A DNA stretch of 64,000 nucleotides from Winogradskya consettensis (GTDB taxonomy: Bacteria > Actinomycetota > Actinomycetes > Mycobacteriales > Micromonosporaceae): the NCBI RefSeq assembly GCF_018332715.1, contig NZ_BOQP01000008.1, forward strand, positions 620,001-684,000, given 5' to 3'. A model generated the notes under the pieces. It was not told the DNA's origin. It searched no databases and worked only from the letters and a program-made list of their open reading frames with translations. Positions 56,392 to 64,000 of the stretch are shown piece after piece. How positions within the stretch are numbered: the stretch's first letter is position 1; each line of letters starts with the position of its first letter. Made by a program: the position numbers and the translations under genes.

Positions 56392-56421
56392 TTTCCGAAA
56401 AACGAAGACTGCTCGTATAAG
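56392..56421 (+). promoter_or_regulatory. Possible promoter of the giant repeat protein
   Basis: TTTCCG (56392-56397) and TATAAG (56416-56421) are separated by 18 bp, about 20 bp before the first possible start at 56441. The local sequence from 56370 to 56425 is AT-rich for this DNA. Candidate only. Confidence 0.45.
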
Positions 56422-56440
56422 TCCGTCTTAGGGTTCGCTC

Positions 56441-59400
56441 GTGGCGACACCCGTGCTCAAAATGATGAAAAAGGTGGCCTTAGCGGCCGTCGTGCTGCTG
56501 CTTGTCGCCCTGGCCGGGCCCCCGATCGCCGCCTACGCGGCCGTCGGCCCGATCAACACGACCGCGCAGGCCGCGAACATCACCGTGAAGGTGCTGGGCG
56601 GGCTGATCCCGGTGACGATCGCGCTGCCCGACCCGGCGAAGACCTGGTCGACCGGTGGCGCGGCGAGCACCAGCAGCACCCTGGGCACGACCATCCCCGG
56701 GGTGCTGAACCTCGGCGCGGTCAACACCTCGGTGGGCCCGGTCACCGGTGGTGGCACGGCGTCGGCGGGTACTGCCGGGCTCGGGGTGCTGAGCGCCCTG
56801 TCGGTGGGCGCGGTCCAGACGAGCTGCACGATGAGCGCGTCGACCATCAGCACGACCACGGACATCGCCAACCTCAACGTCGGCGGGACCGCGATCAACC
56901 CGCAGGTCAACCTGCCGCTCAACGTGGCCGGCGTCCTCACTCTGACCGTCGACCACCGCATCGCCACGTACAACGCGGGCACCGGGCGGCTGAACTACAC
57001 CGTCCGCGCTCTGGACATCGGGCTGCTTCCGGGCGGCGCGGTGCTGGAGGGCTCGGTCATCGTCGGCCAGTCCACCTGCTCGGGCATCGTCAAGCTCGGC
57101 GCGGTGAACCTCGCCCCCGCCACCCTCGCACCGGGCGAGAACGGCACGCCGAAGGTCACCGTGACCAACACCGGTGACGTGGCGGCGCCGAGCACCACGA
57201 TCCGGATCCCGATGCCGCCGACCGGCTACACCCTGGGCACGCCGACGGTGACCGGTGGTGGCACGTGCACGACCAGCGCCACGTTCATCACGTGCACGGG
57301 TGTGACCGTGCCCGGCTCCGGCAACGCCGTCGTGTCGCTGCCGGTGTCGCTCGCCGCGTCGGCGACCTCCGCCGCGGACTGGGCGCCCGCCGCGAGCACG
57401 ATCACCGCGGTCAGCACCCCGATCCCCGGGGTCACCGACACCACGATCAGCGTGAACGGCGGTGGCACCCTGGTGAACCGGGCCGCGCCGAAGAGCACCG
57501 GCGGCTCGATCACCGTGACGCCGATGAGCCTCGCGGCCGGCAAGGCGGCCACCACCCCGGTGACGGTGTCCAACGACGGCCCCTCGGACGCGACCACGAC
57601 GGTGACCATCCCGCTCGCGGACAAGCCCGCCGGTGTCTCGATCGTCTCCGCGACCGTCGCCGGCAACCCCTGTTCGGTCAACGCCAGTGCGATCACCTGC
57701 ACCGGCGTCGTCGTCCCGGGCGGTGGCACGTCGACGATCAGCCTGCGGGCCGCCGCCACGACCACGACGGCCCCCGGGACCGTCTGGAACGTCACCGGCA
57801 TGGCGGCCACGCTCAACGGGACCGCGATCAGCGGCGCGGGCCGGGTGCTCACGGTCAGCGATCCCGACGTCAACCTCGACACCGGCGTCAGCATCACCCC
57901 GGCCACCGCCGTGCCGGGTGACGGCGTGGCGACGCCGACAGTCCGGGTCCGGAACCTCGGCATCATCCCCGCGACCGGCACCACCATCACGCTGCCCGCT
58001 CCCCCGGCCGGCTACACCGTCGGCACCGTCACCACGACCGGCGGCGGCACCTGCACGACGACGAACGGCATCCGCTGCACCGGTGTCACCGTGCCCGCCA
58101 CCGGGACCGTCACGGTCTCCGTCCCGGTCACGCTCGGCGCGGGGGTCACGGCCGGGTGGTCGGCCGCGGCGGGTGAGCCGGTGACGGCCACGAGCGGAGA
58201 TTCCACGGGTACGGCGACCGGTACGATCGTCACCGCCGATCCCCAGTGGACACTCGGAGTGACGGCGACGGGACCGGCGGCGCGCACCGTGCGCCCCGGG
58301 CAGACCGCCACGATGTCGGTGACGGTCTCCGACAACGGCCCGTCCGACGCCCGCGCCGCGAGCTATGTGGTGGTGGCGCCGCAGGGCACCACGTTCGGGA
58401 CGCTGACCGGCACCGCTGCGGCGTGCACGCAGCTGTCCCCGACCACGCTGCGCTGCACGAACGACATCCCGGTGGCCGGGCCCGCGGTGACGCTGACCCT
58501 GCCGCTGGTCGTCTCCGCGCAGGCCGATCCGGCGACGCCGCTGACCGGTGGCTGTGTGAGTCTCAACAACGACACGAGTTGCGGTGACCCGGTCGACAAG
58601 CCACTGCCGGCGATCGAGTTGCGTACGCCCATCGCGAACCGCCTCACCGTGACGACCACCCCCGCGACGATCGTGCCCGGCGAGAACGGCACCGGGCGGG
58701 TGCGCCTGACCTCCACGCAGTCCGAGGACGACCTGTCCGTCACGATCCCCGTCACCGGGCTGCCGACCGGCTTCACGGCCACCGGCGCCACGGGCCCGGC
58801 CGGGTCCACGTGCACCTTGGGCGCCGCCGCGATCACGTGCGAGGGCGTCGACCTGAGCGCGGGACAGGCGGACAGCATCGCGGTGGCGGTCGCGGTCGCC
58901 TCCTCGGTGACCCCGCCGGTGACCTGGAACGTCAGCCCGATCACCGTCTCGGACGGCGGCGAGCAGATGACCTCCAGCGGTCCCCTGGCGAATGCAGGCA
59001 CTCCCGCGTACCAGCTGACGGCCACGGTCACCGGCCCGCCCGACAACACCGTCGAGCCGGGGCAGACCACCGACCTTTCTTTGACCGTACGCAACACGGG
59101 CCCCTCCGACGCGCCGGCGACCCCGTTCGGCGTGATCCCGCCGACCGGCACGACGTTCGGCACACCCACCGGCCCGGCAGCCACCGCCTGCACGGTCGCC
59201 CCGGACGGCACCAGCGCCTCCTGCACCGTCACCCTCGCCGCCGGGGTGAGCAGCCCGCAGCTGACCCTGCCGGTGAGCATCCCGGCCGGCGCGGACGTGA
59301 ACACCCCGCTCGGCGGCGCCTGCGTGGACCTGAACAACAACGGCAGCTGCGGCGGCGCGCCGGACAAGCGCTTCGACCCGATCCTCCTGAAGGTGCCGTT

Positions 59401-62400
59401 CGCGCAGCGGGTCACGATCACGGCGACCCCGGTGACGGTCACGCCCGGCTCGTCCGGCAGCGCCACGGTCAGCGTCAACGCCGTACACGGCGCGGTGAGC
59501 GGGCTGACGGTGACCGTGCCGCTGATGCTGCCGACCGGGCTGTCGGTGACCAGCGCGACCCTGACCGGGACGACGTGCACCATCGGCGGCGGGAACATCA
59601 CCTGCCCGAACGTCAGCATCGGCAACGGCGGCACCGCCGCGATCAGCGTCGTCGTCGCCGCGACCGCCGGCACCGCGCAGGGGACGGACTGGACCGCGAC
59701 CGGCATCACCGTCTCGGACGGCACCGATCAGATCACCGCGGACAAGCAGCTCGCGACCGTGGGCGCCGCCAGTTACCGGCTCGCCACCACGATGACCGTG
59801 CCGGACGAGGGCGAGCTCGAACCCGGCGACACCGGTGACCTGGGTGTGGAGGTCGACAACCTGGGCCCGTCCGACGCCACGGGTGCCCGCATCGGCGTCC
59901 TCGCGCCGTCCGGGGTGACGTTCGAGCCGCTGGCCGACCCCGACACCGTGGCTGCCTGCACGCTGACGGACGCGACCCACGCGACCTGCCTGTTCGACCT
60001 GGCCGAGGCCGCGACGCCGCTGAACTTCCTCTTCCCGATCAAGATCGACGCCGGCGCGGACCCCGACCAGCCCGTCGACGGCGGCTGCGCCGACCTGGAC
60101 AACGACGGCGTCTGCGGGCCGGGCGATCCCGGGATCCCCGACATCTATCTGGCGACCCCGCTGGCCCAGGTCGTCACCGTCGGCACCAGCCCCGGCACGA
60201 TCGTGCCCGGTCGCGCCGGCACCGGCCAGGTCGCCCTGCGCTCCACCCGGCCCGAGACCGGGCTGACCGTCAGCATCCCGCTCGCCGACCTGCCCGCCGG
60301 GTTCACCGCGAGCGCCGCGGCCGTCGACGGCGGCACCTGCACCGTCAACGGGACCACGGCGATCACCTGCACCGGCGTGGCCCTCAGCACCGGGGTGACG
60401 AAGACCGTGGACGTCCAGGTCGCCGTCGCGTCGTCGGTCGTGCCGCCGCAGACGTGGAGCACCACCGTCACGGTCACCGACGGCACGGACAGCGTCGACG
60501 GCACCGGCCCGATCGCCACCGCCGGTACGCCCGCCGACGCGGTCACCGTCACCGTCACCGGCCCCGCCGACGGCACGGTCACGGCGGGCAGCACCACGAA
60601 CCTCACCGTCGTCGCCACCAATGCGGGGCCGTCCGACGCGACCGGCCGTACGTTTGTCGTCACCGCCCCCACCAGCACGACCTTCGGCACCCTGACCGAT
60701 GCCGCCGCCGTGGCCCGCTGCACCCGCGCCGCTGACGGGCTGTCGGTCTCCTGCACGGTCACGCTGCCCGCCGGGACCAGCACCCCGGATCTGCTGCTGC
60801 CGCTGGTCGTCGACGCGAACGCCGACCCGTTCACGCCGGTCACCGGGGGCTGCGTCAATCTGTCCGGCACCGCGGGCTGCTCCGGCACCGGCGACCGGCC
60901 CGTGCCGGCGATCGTGCTCAAGGTGCCGTTCGACCAGCGCGCGCAGCTCGTCACCGCCGCCGCGACCGTCACGCCCGGCACCCAGGAGACCGCGACCGTG
61001 GGCGTCAGGGCGCTGCACGGAGCGCTCAGCAACCTGACGCTGACCGTGCCGCTGGGTGCCGTACCGGCCTCGCTCACCGTCACGCCCGCCGACGCGGGCT
61101 GCACGGCGGCCGCGGGGCAGATCCGGTGCACCGGGATCAATGTCGCCGACCAGCAGACGACGAGCGTGACTCTGCGCGTACGGGCGAATGCCGGAGCTGC
61201 CGAGGGCACCACCTGGACCGCCACCGGGGTCACCGTCGACGCCGGCGGTGGCAACCAGATCAGCGGCGACCCGCAGCTCGCCGTCGTCGGGCCGCCGCAG
61301 GCAGCGCTCGATGCCGTCGTGACGCTGCCGCAGCCGGCGATCCTGCCCGGCGGTTCGGGCACGCTCACCGTCGACGTCGACAACCTCGGCCCGTCCGACC
61401 TGGCGACCGCCACGATCGGCATCGCCGTCCCGACGGGCGCCACCCTGGGTACGCTCACCGCCCCCACCTCGACCCTGTGCACCGCGAACGCCGCCCGCAC
61501 CCGGTTGACCTGCACGTTCGGGCTGACCGCCGACGCGACCCCGCTGCGGTTCCCGGTGCCGCTGAACGTGCCCGCCGGGACGAATCCGCGTACCCCGCTG
61601 CCCGGTGGTTGTGTCGACCTGAACAACGACGGCACCTGTGCCAACCCGCCCGACCGGCCGATCCCGCCGATGCCGCTGTCGACGCCGTTCAACCAGCAGC
61701 TGACCATCAGCACCACGCCGGCCACGGTGACGCCCGGCCGGAACGGGATCGCCCGGGTGACCGTCGCGACCGATCCGGCGCAGAGCAGCCTGACCATCAG
61801 GGTTCCGCTGAACGACAAGCCCGGTGACGTGTTCGCCGGCGCGCCCAGCGTGGCCCCGAGCGGTTCGTGCACGGTGCAGTCCGCGTTCATCGAGTGCACC
61901 GGCGTCGACATCGCCGCGGGTACGGCGGCCACCGTCACCATCCCGCTGTCGGTCACCGCCGCCGCGGCGAACGGGACCTGGACCGCGACCGGCATCACCG
62001 TCACGAACCCGGGCGGCGACACCGCGACCGCGAACGGCGTCCTGCTGACCACCGGCACCGCGAGCTACACGCTCACCGCCACGACCAGCGGCCCGGCACC
62101 CGGGACCGTGCTGCCGGGCGAGACCACGTCCGTGACGATGACCCTCGACAACACCGGGCCGTCCGACGCCGTCAACGCGCCGGTCACGCTCAACGCCCCG
62201 GTCGGAACGTCCTTCGCCACCCTCGACGGCGCGATCGCCCAGTCCTGCACCGCCGCGTCGGCGAGCACGCTGACCTGCCGGGTCACCCTCGCCGCTGACG
62301 ACCAGCCCCTGGTCTGGGCGCTGCCGATCGTCATCCCCGCGAACGCCGACCCGGCCGACGCGGTCACCGGTGGCTGCGCGGACCTCGGCGGCGACGGGGC

Positions 62401-64000
62401 CTGCGGCGGCACCGGCGACGTGGTCCTGCCCGACATCACGCTGCGCGCGCCGCTCGGCACCGTACTCACCGTGAGCGCCGACAACCCGTCCCTCACTCCG
62501 GGTACCAGCGGGACGGCCACGGTGAGTGTTGCCGCTTCCGCTACCCGGACCGCTCTGACCGTACGTGTCGACACGGGTTCCCTTCCCGCCGGCCTGACCC
62601 TCACCGGGGCCACGACCTGCGCCGTGCAGACCGGATTCGTCGAGTGCGCCGGGGTGGACATCGCCGCGGGCGGGACCTACGGAATTCCGCTCGCGCTGAG
62701 TGCAGACGCGGGGGCCGCCCAGGCCGTCTGGACACCCGCGGTCACCGTCACGCAAGGCTCGGAGACCGTTACGCGTACGCCGGGAACCGCCACGATCGGC
62801 GCCCCCGTCCACCCGCTCAGCGTCGCCGTGACCGTCCCCGCCCCCGGCACCCTGCTGCCCGGCGCGACCGGTGACCTCGGCGTGACCGTCACCAACGCCG
62901 GCCCCTCGCTCTACCGCCAGGCCCGCGTGCAGTTCAAGGCCCCGAGCGGCACCACGTTCGCCGCGCTGACCACTCCCGCCGACGGCTTCTGCACCGCGAC
63001 CGCCACCGTGGTCACCTGCGTGCGCGACCTGCCCAAGGGCGACCTCGCGTTCCCGCTGCGGATCGTCGTCCCGGGCACCGCCGACCCGGACGTCGTGCTC
63101 GACGACGGCTGCTACGACGCCAACCTCGACGGCGACTGCACCAACCCGCCCGACGGCTACTTCCCGCCGATCACCCTGGACTCGCCGCTGAGCGCCGACG
63201 CCCGGATCAGCACCGAACCCGGCACCGCCGTCCCGGGTGGCCCCGGCGCCCCGGGGTACGTGGTCGTCGACGCCGACCGCGCGATCTCCGGCCTCACCGC
63301 CACCATCCCAACGAACACGCTGCCGGCCGGCCTCACCATCACCGGCGCCACCGGCCCGAGCGGCTCGGCCTGCACGTTCACGACCGATGTCGTCTGCACC
63401 GGCGTCAGCCTCACCACCGGCAGCCGCCGGGTCATCACCGTCACCGTCACGGCGGCGTCCGACCTGGGCACCGGGATCAGCTGGACACCCGGACCGATCA
63501 CGATGACCGACGGCTCGGGGCAGAGCACCCAGGCCCCCAACGGCACGCTGATCACCACCGGCGACCCGATCGCGGCGGTCACCTACGAGACCTCGCTCCC
63601 GCCCGGTCCCGTCGAGGTCGGCGGTACGACCACCCTGACGGTCACCGCGACCAATGCCGGCCCGTCCGACGCCATGCACGTCGTGACCAGCATCCTGGCG
63701 CCGCCGTACACGACGTTCGGCCCGCTCACCGGCCGGGCCGACGACGACTGCATCCTCGCCGACGGCAACGTCCGGATCGACTGCGACTTCTCCGTGCCGA
63801 TGACGGCGCCCCAGGTCGTCTGGTCGGTGCCGGTGCAGGTCGCCCCCGACGCCCCGCCGGCGATCGTCCTCACCGGCGGCTGCGTCGACAAGGGCTCCGA
63901 CGGCGCCTGCACCACCGGCGACCCGGCGCTGCCCGACATCCCGACGACCCGCACCCTGGACCAGGCCGTCACCGTCAGCGCCGACAACAAGACCATCACC
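56441..64000 (+). CDS. Giant secreted protein with DUF11-type repeats (continues beyond window)
   Basis: An uninterrupted frame of at least 2,520 codons running off the right edge. Starts GTG 56441, or ATG 56462/56465. The signal peptide MKKVALAAVVLLLVALAGPP ends near AAYA. Residues about 20-215 form a unique domain. Then come short DUF11-type modules with the motif NDGPSDA or NAGPSDA, followed from about 58676 by seven copies of a larger unit of about 255 residues. Each unit contains a PGxxGTxxV strand, a CTV/ITCTGV segment, a TVTNxGPSDA strand, TTFGTLT, and GGCVDLNNDGxC with a CxxxGD end. Paired Cys suggest disulfides outside the cell; the Asp-rich GGCVDLNNDG loop may bind calcium. The C-terminal anchor is outside the window. 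It is likely an adhesin or surface layer protein. Confidence 0.9.
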   Translation, partial: MATPVLKMMKKVALAAVVLLLVALAGPPIAAYAAVGPINTTAQAANITVKVLGGLIPVTIALPDPAKTWSTGGAASTSSTLGTTIPGVLNLGAVNTSVGPVTGGGTASAGTAGLGVLSALSVGAVQTSCTMSASTISTTTDIANLNVGGTAINPQVNLPLNVAGVLTLTVDHRIATYNAGTGRLNYTVRALDIGLLPGGAVLEGSVIVGQSTCSGIVKLGAVNLAPATLAPGENGTPKVTVTNTGDVAAPSTTIRIPMPPTGYTLGTPTVTGGGTCTTSATFITCTGVTVPGSGNAVVSLPVSLAASATSAADWAPAASTITAVSTPIPGVTDTTISVNGGGTLVNRAAPKSTGGSITVTPMSLAAGKAATTPVTVSNDGPSDATTTVTIPLADKPAGVSIVSATVAGNPCSVNASAITCTGVVVPGGGTSTISLRAAATTTTAPGTVWNVTGMAATLNGTAISGAGRVLTVSDPDVNLDTGVSITPATAVPGDGVATPTVRVRNLGIIPATGTTITLPAPPAGYTVGTVTTTGGGTCTTTNGIRCTGVTVPATGTVTVSVPVTLGAGVTAGWSAAAGEPVTATSGDSTGTATGTIVTADPQWTLGVTATGPAARTVRPGQTATMSVTVSDNGPSDARAASYVVVAPQGTTFGTLTGTAAACTQLSPTTLRCTNDIPVAGPAVTLTLPLVVSAQADPATPLTGGCVSLNNDTSCGDPVDKPLPAIELRTPIANRLTVTTTPATIVPGENGTGRVRLTSTQSEDDLSVTIPVTGLPTGFTATGATGPAGSTCTLGAAAITCEGVDLSAGQADSIAVAVAVASSVTPPVTWNVSPITVSDGGEQMTSSGPLANAGTPAYQLTATVTGPPDNTVEPGQTTDLSLTVRNTGPSDAPATPFGVIPPTGTTFGTPTGPAATACTVAPDGTSASCTVTLAAGVSSPQLTLPVSIPAGADVNTPLGGACVDLNNNGSCGGAPDKRFDPILLKVPFAQRVTITATPVTVTPGSSGSATVSVNAVHGAVSGLTVTVPLMLPTGLSVTSATLTGTTCTIGGGNITCPNVSIGNGGTAAISVVVAATAGTAQGTDWTATGITVSDGTDQITADKQLATVGAASYRLATTMTVPDEGELEPGDTGDLGVEVDNLGPSDATGARIGVLAPSGVTFEPLADPDTVAACTLTDATHATCLFDLAEAATPLNFLFPIKIDAGADPDQPVDGGCADLDNDGVCGPGDPGIPDIYLATPLAQVVTVGTSPGTIVPGRAGTGQVALRSTRPETGLTVSIPLADLPAGFTASAAAVDGGTCTVNGTTAITCTGVALSTGVTKTVDVQVAVASSVVPPQTWSTTVTVTDGTDSVDGTGPIATAGTPADAVTVTVTGPADGTVTAGSTTNLTVVATNAGPSDATGRTFVVTAPTSTTFGTLTDAAAVARCTRAADGLSVSCTVTLPAGTSTPDLLLPLVVDANADPFTPVTGGCVNLSGTAGCSGTGDRPVPAIVLKVPFDQRAQLVTAAATVTPGTQETATVGVRALHGALSNLTLTVPLGAVPASLTVTPADAGCTAAAGQIRCTGINVADQQTTSVTLRVRANAGAAEGTTWTATGVTVDAGGGNQISGDPQLAVVGPPQAALDAVVTLPQPAILPGGSGTLTVDVDNLGPSDLATATIGIAVPTGATLGTLTAPTSTLCTANAARTRLTCTFGLTADATPLRFPVPLNVPAGTNPRTPLPGGCVDLNNDGTCANPPDRPIPPMPLSTPFNQQLTISTTPATVTPGRNGIARVTVATDPAQSSLTIRVPLNDKPGDVFAGAPSVAPSGSCTVQSAFIECTGVDIAAGTAATVTIPLSVTAAAANGTWTATGITVTNPGGDTATANGVLLTTGTASYTLTATTSGPAPGTVLPGETTSVTMTLDNTGPSDAVNAPVTLNAPVGTSFATLDGAIAQSCTAASASTLTCRVTLAADDQPLVWALPIVIPANADPADAVTGGCADLGGDGACGGTGDVVLPDITLRAPLGTVLTVSADNPSLTPGTSGTATVSVAASATRTALTVRVDTGSLPAGLTLTGATTCAVQTGFVECAGVDIAAGGTYGIPLALSADAGAAQAVWTPAVTVTQGSETVTRTPGTATIGAPVHPLSVAVTVPAPGTLLPGATGDLGVTVTNAGPSLYRQARVQFKAPSGTTFAALTTPADGFCTATATVVTCVRDLPKGDLAFPLRIVVPGTADPDVVLDDGCYDANLDGDCTNPPDGYFPPITLDSPLSADARISTEPGTAVPGGPGAPGYVVVDADRAISGLTATIPTNTLPAGLTITGATGPSGSACTFTTDVVCTGVSLTTGSRRVITVTVTAASDLGTGISWTPGPITMTDGSGQSTQAPNGTLITTGDPIAAVTYETSLPPGPVEVGGTTTLTVTATNAGPSDAMHVVTSILAPPYTTFGPLTGRADDDCILADGNVRIDCDFSVPMTAPQVVWSVPVQVAPDAPPAIVLTGGCVDKGSDGACTTGDPALPDIPTTRTLDQAVTVSADNKTIT
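58676..63967 (+). repeat. Tandem repeat of about 765 bp in the giant protein gene
   Basis: Unit boundaries marked by the Pro-Gly codons of the PGxxGT strand lie at 58676, 59444, 60206, 60974, 61733, 62498 and 63233, giving spacings of 768, 762, 768, 759, 765 and 735 bp, all multiples of three. The next unit begins near the right edge (VSADNKTIT). The units are clearly related at protein level but diverged in DNA sequence, so the duplication is not recent. Confidence 0.88.

Noticed and set aside
56480..63679. An antisense open frame of about 2,400 codons opposite the giant repeat protein
   Set aside because: It is the complement of a repetitive GC-rich gene; its product is a monotonous Gly/Arg/Asp-rich string with no domain. 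The + strand frame has a signal peptide, regular repeats and conserved motifs.

Overview
This window is high-GC, densely packed DNA with strong third-position G/C, frequent GTG and TTG starts and many 1-4 bp stop/start overlaps. Together with the families present (ECF-DGPF pair, F420/PPOX enzymes, a mycothiol-dependent-isomerase-like domain, a small SGS-repeat protein) this points to an actinomycete. A member of the Micromonosporaceae (Actinoplanes-like) is my best guess from memory of similar gene content; nothing here proves the genus. I see no rRNA, tRNA, CRISPR array, phage module or intact insertion sequence. All product names come from reading translated sequence and recalling family motifs; no search was run.

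Layout. 1-1212 (-): end of a probable polysaccharide or glycan locus. 1438-5315 (+): a MerR regulator fused to a peroxiredoxin-like domain that lacks the usual cysteines, a methyltransferase, moeA and a PNPOx-family flavoprotein, with overlapping starts and stops. 5.3-5.8 kb is G-rich minisatellite DNA. 5.8-14.5 kb: secreted and stress genes (EEP phosphatase/nuclease, ECF sigma with DGPF partner, KAS III, NodB deacetylase lipoprotein, SGS-repeat protein, F420-type PPOX enzyme, large M36 protease). 14.6-18.5 kb (+): complete glcDEF glycolate oxidase operon. 18.5-22.8 kb: ArsR plus SRPBCC/isomerase fusion, a large helical-repeat protein with a TetR regulator, and a truncated dehydrogenase remnant. 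23.1-28.5 kb: mostly uncharacterised small proteins, including a GyrB-like protein without the ATP-binding motifs. 28.6-34.8 kb: smpB, a Fes-like esterase, a PQQ-type propeller, secreted or membrane proteins, and a divergent nitroreductase/MarR pair with a double palindromic operator. 35-36 kb: arsR-SRPBCC-SnoaL operon with a long operator palindrome. 36-43.3 kb: a lamin-tail secreted protein and a sugar locus (double ROK repressor facing an MFS transporter and a GH3 glycosidase). 43.3-45.9 kb: FAD monooxygenase and TetR. 46-51.4 kb: a membrane-anchored repeat protein, a GGDEF-EAL protein and a Pro/Glu-rich helix-hairpin-helix protein. 51.6-54.2 kb: four-gene ECF metal importer (nikMNQO/cbiMNQO type) behind a candidate Nur box. 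54.2-56.4 kb: SGNH hydrolase, a quinone oxidoreductase broken by deletion, MarR. 56.4 kb to the window edge: the first ~2,520 codons of a giant secreted protein with DUF11-type modules.

How it fits together. Several units look like self-contained regulator/target cassettes: MarR with nitroreductase, ArsR with SRPBCC enzymes (twice), ROK with MFS and GH3, TetR with FAD monooxygenase, Nur box with metal importer. The most unusual items are the MerR/dead-peroxiredoxin fusion, the double ROK polypeptide, the degenerate GyrB-like protein, the SGS-repeat protein and the giant repeat protein.
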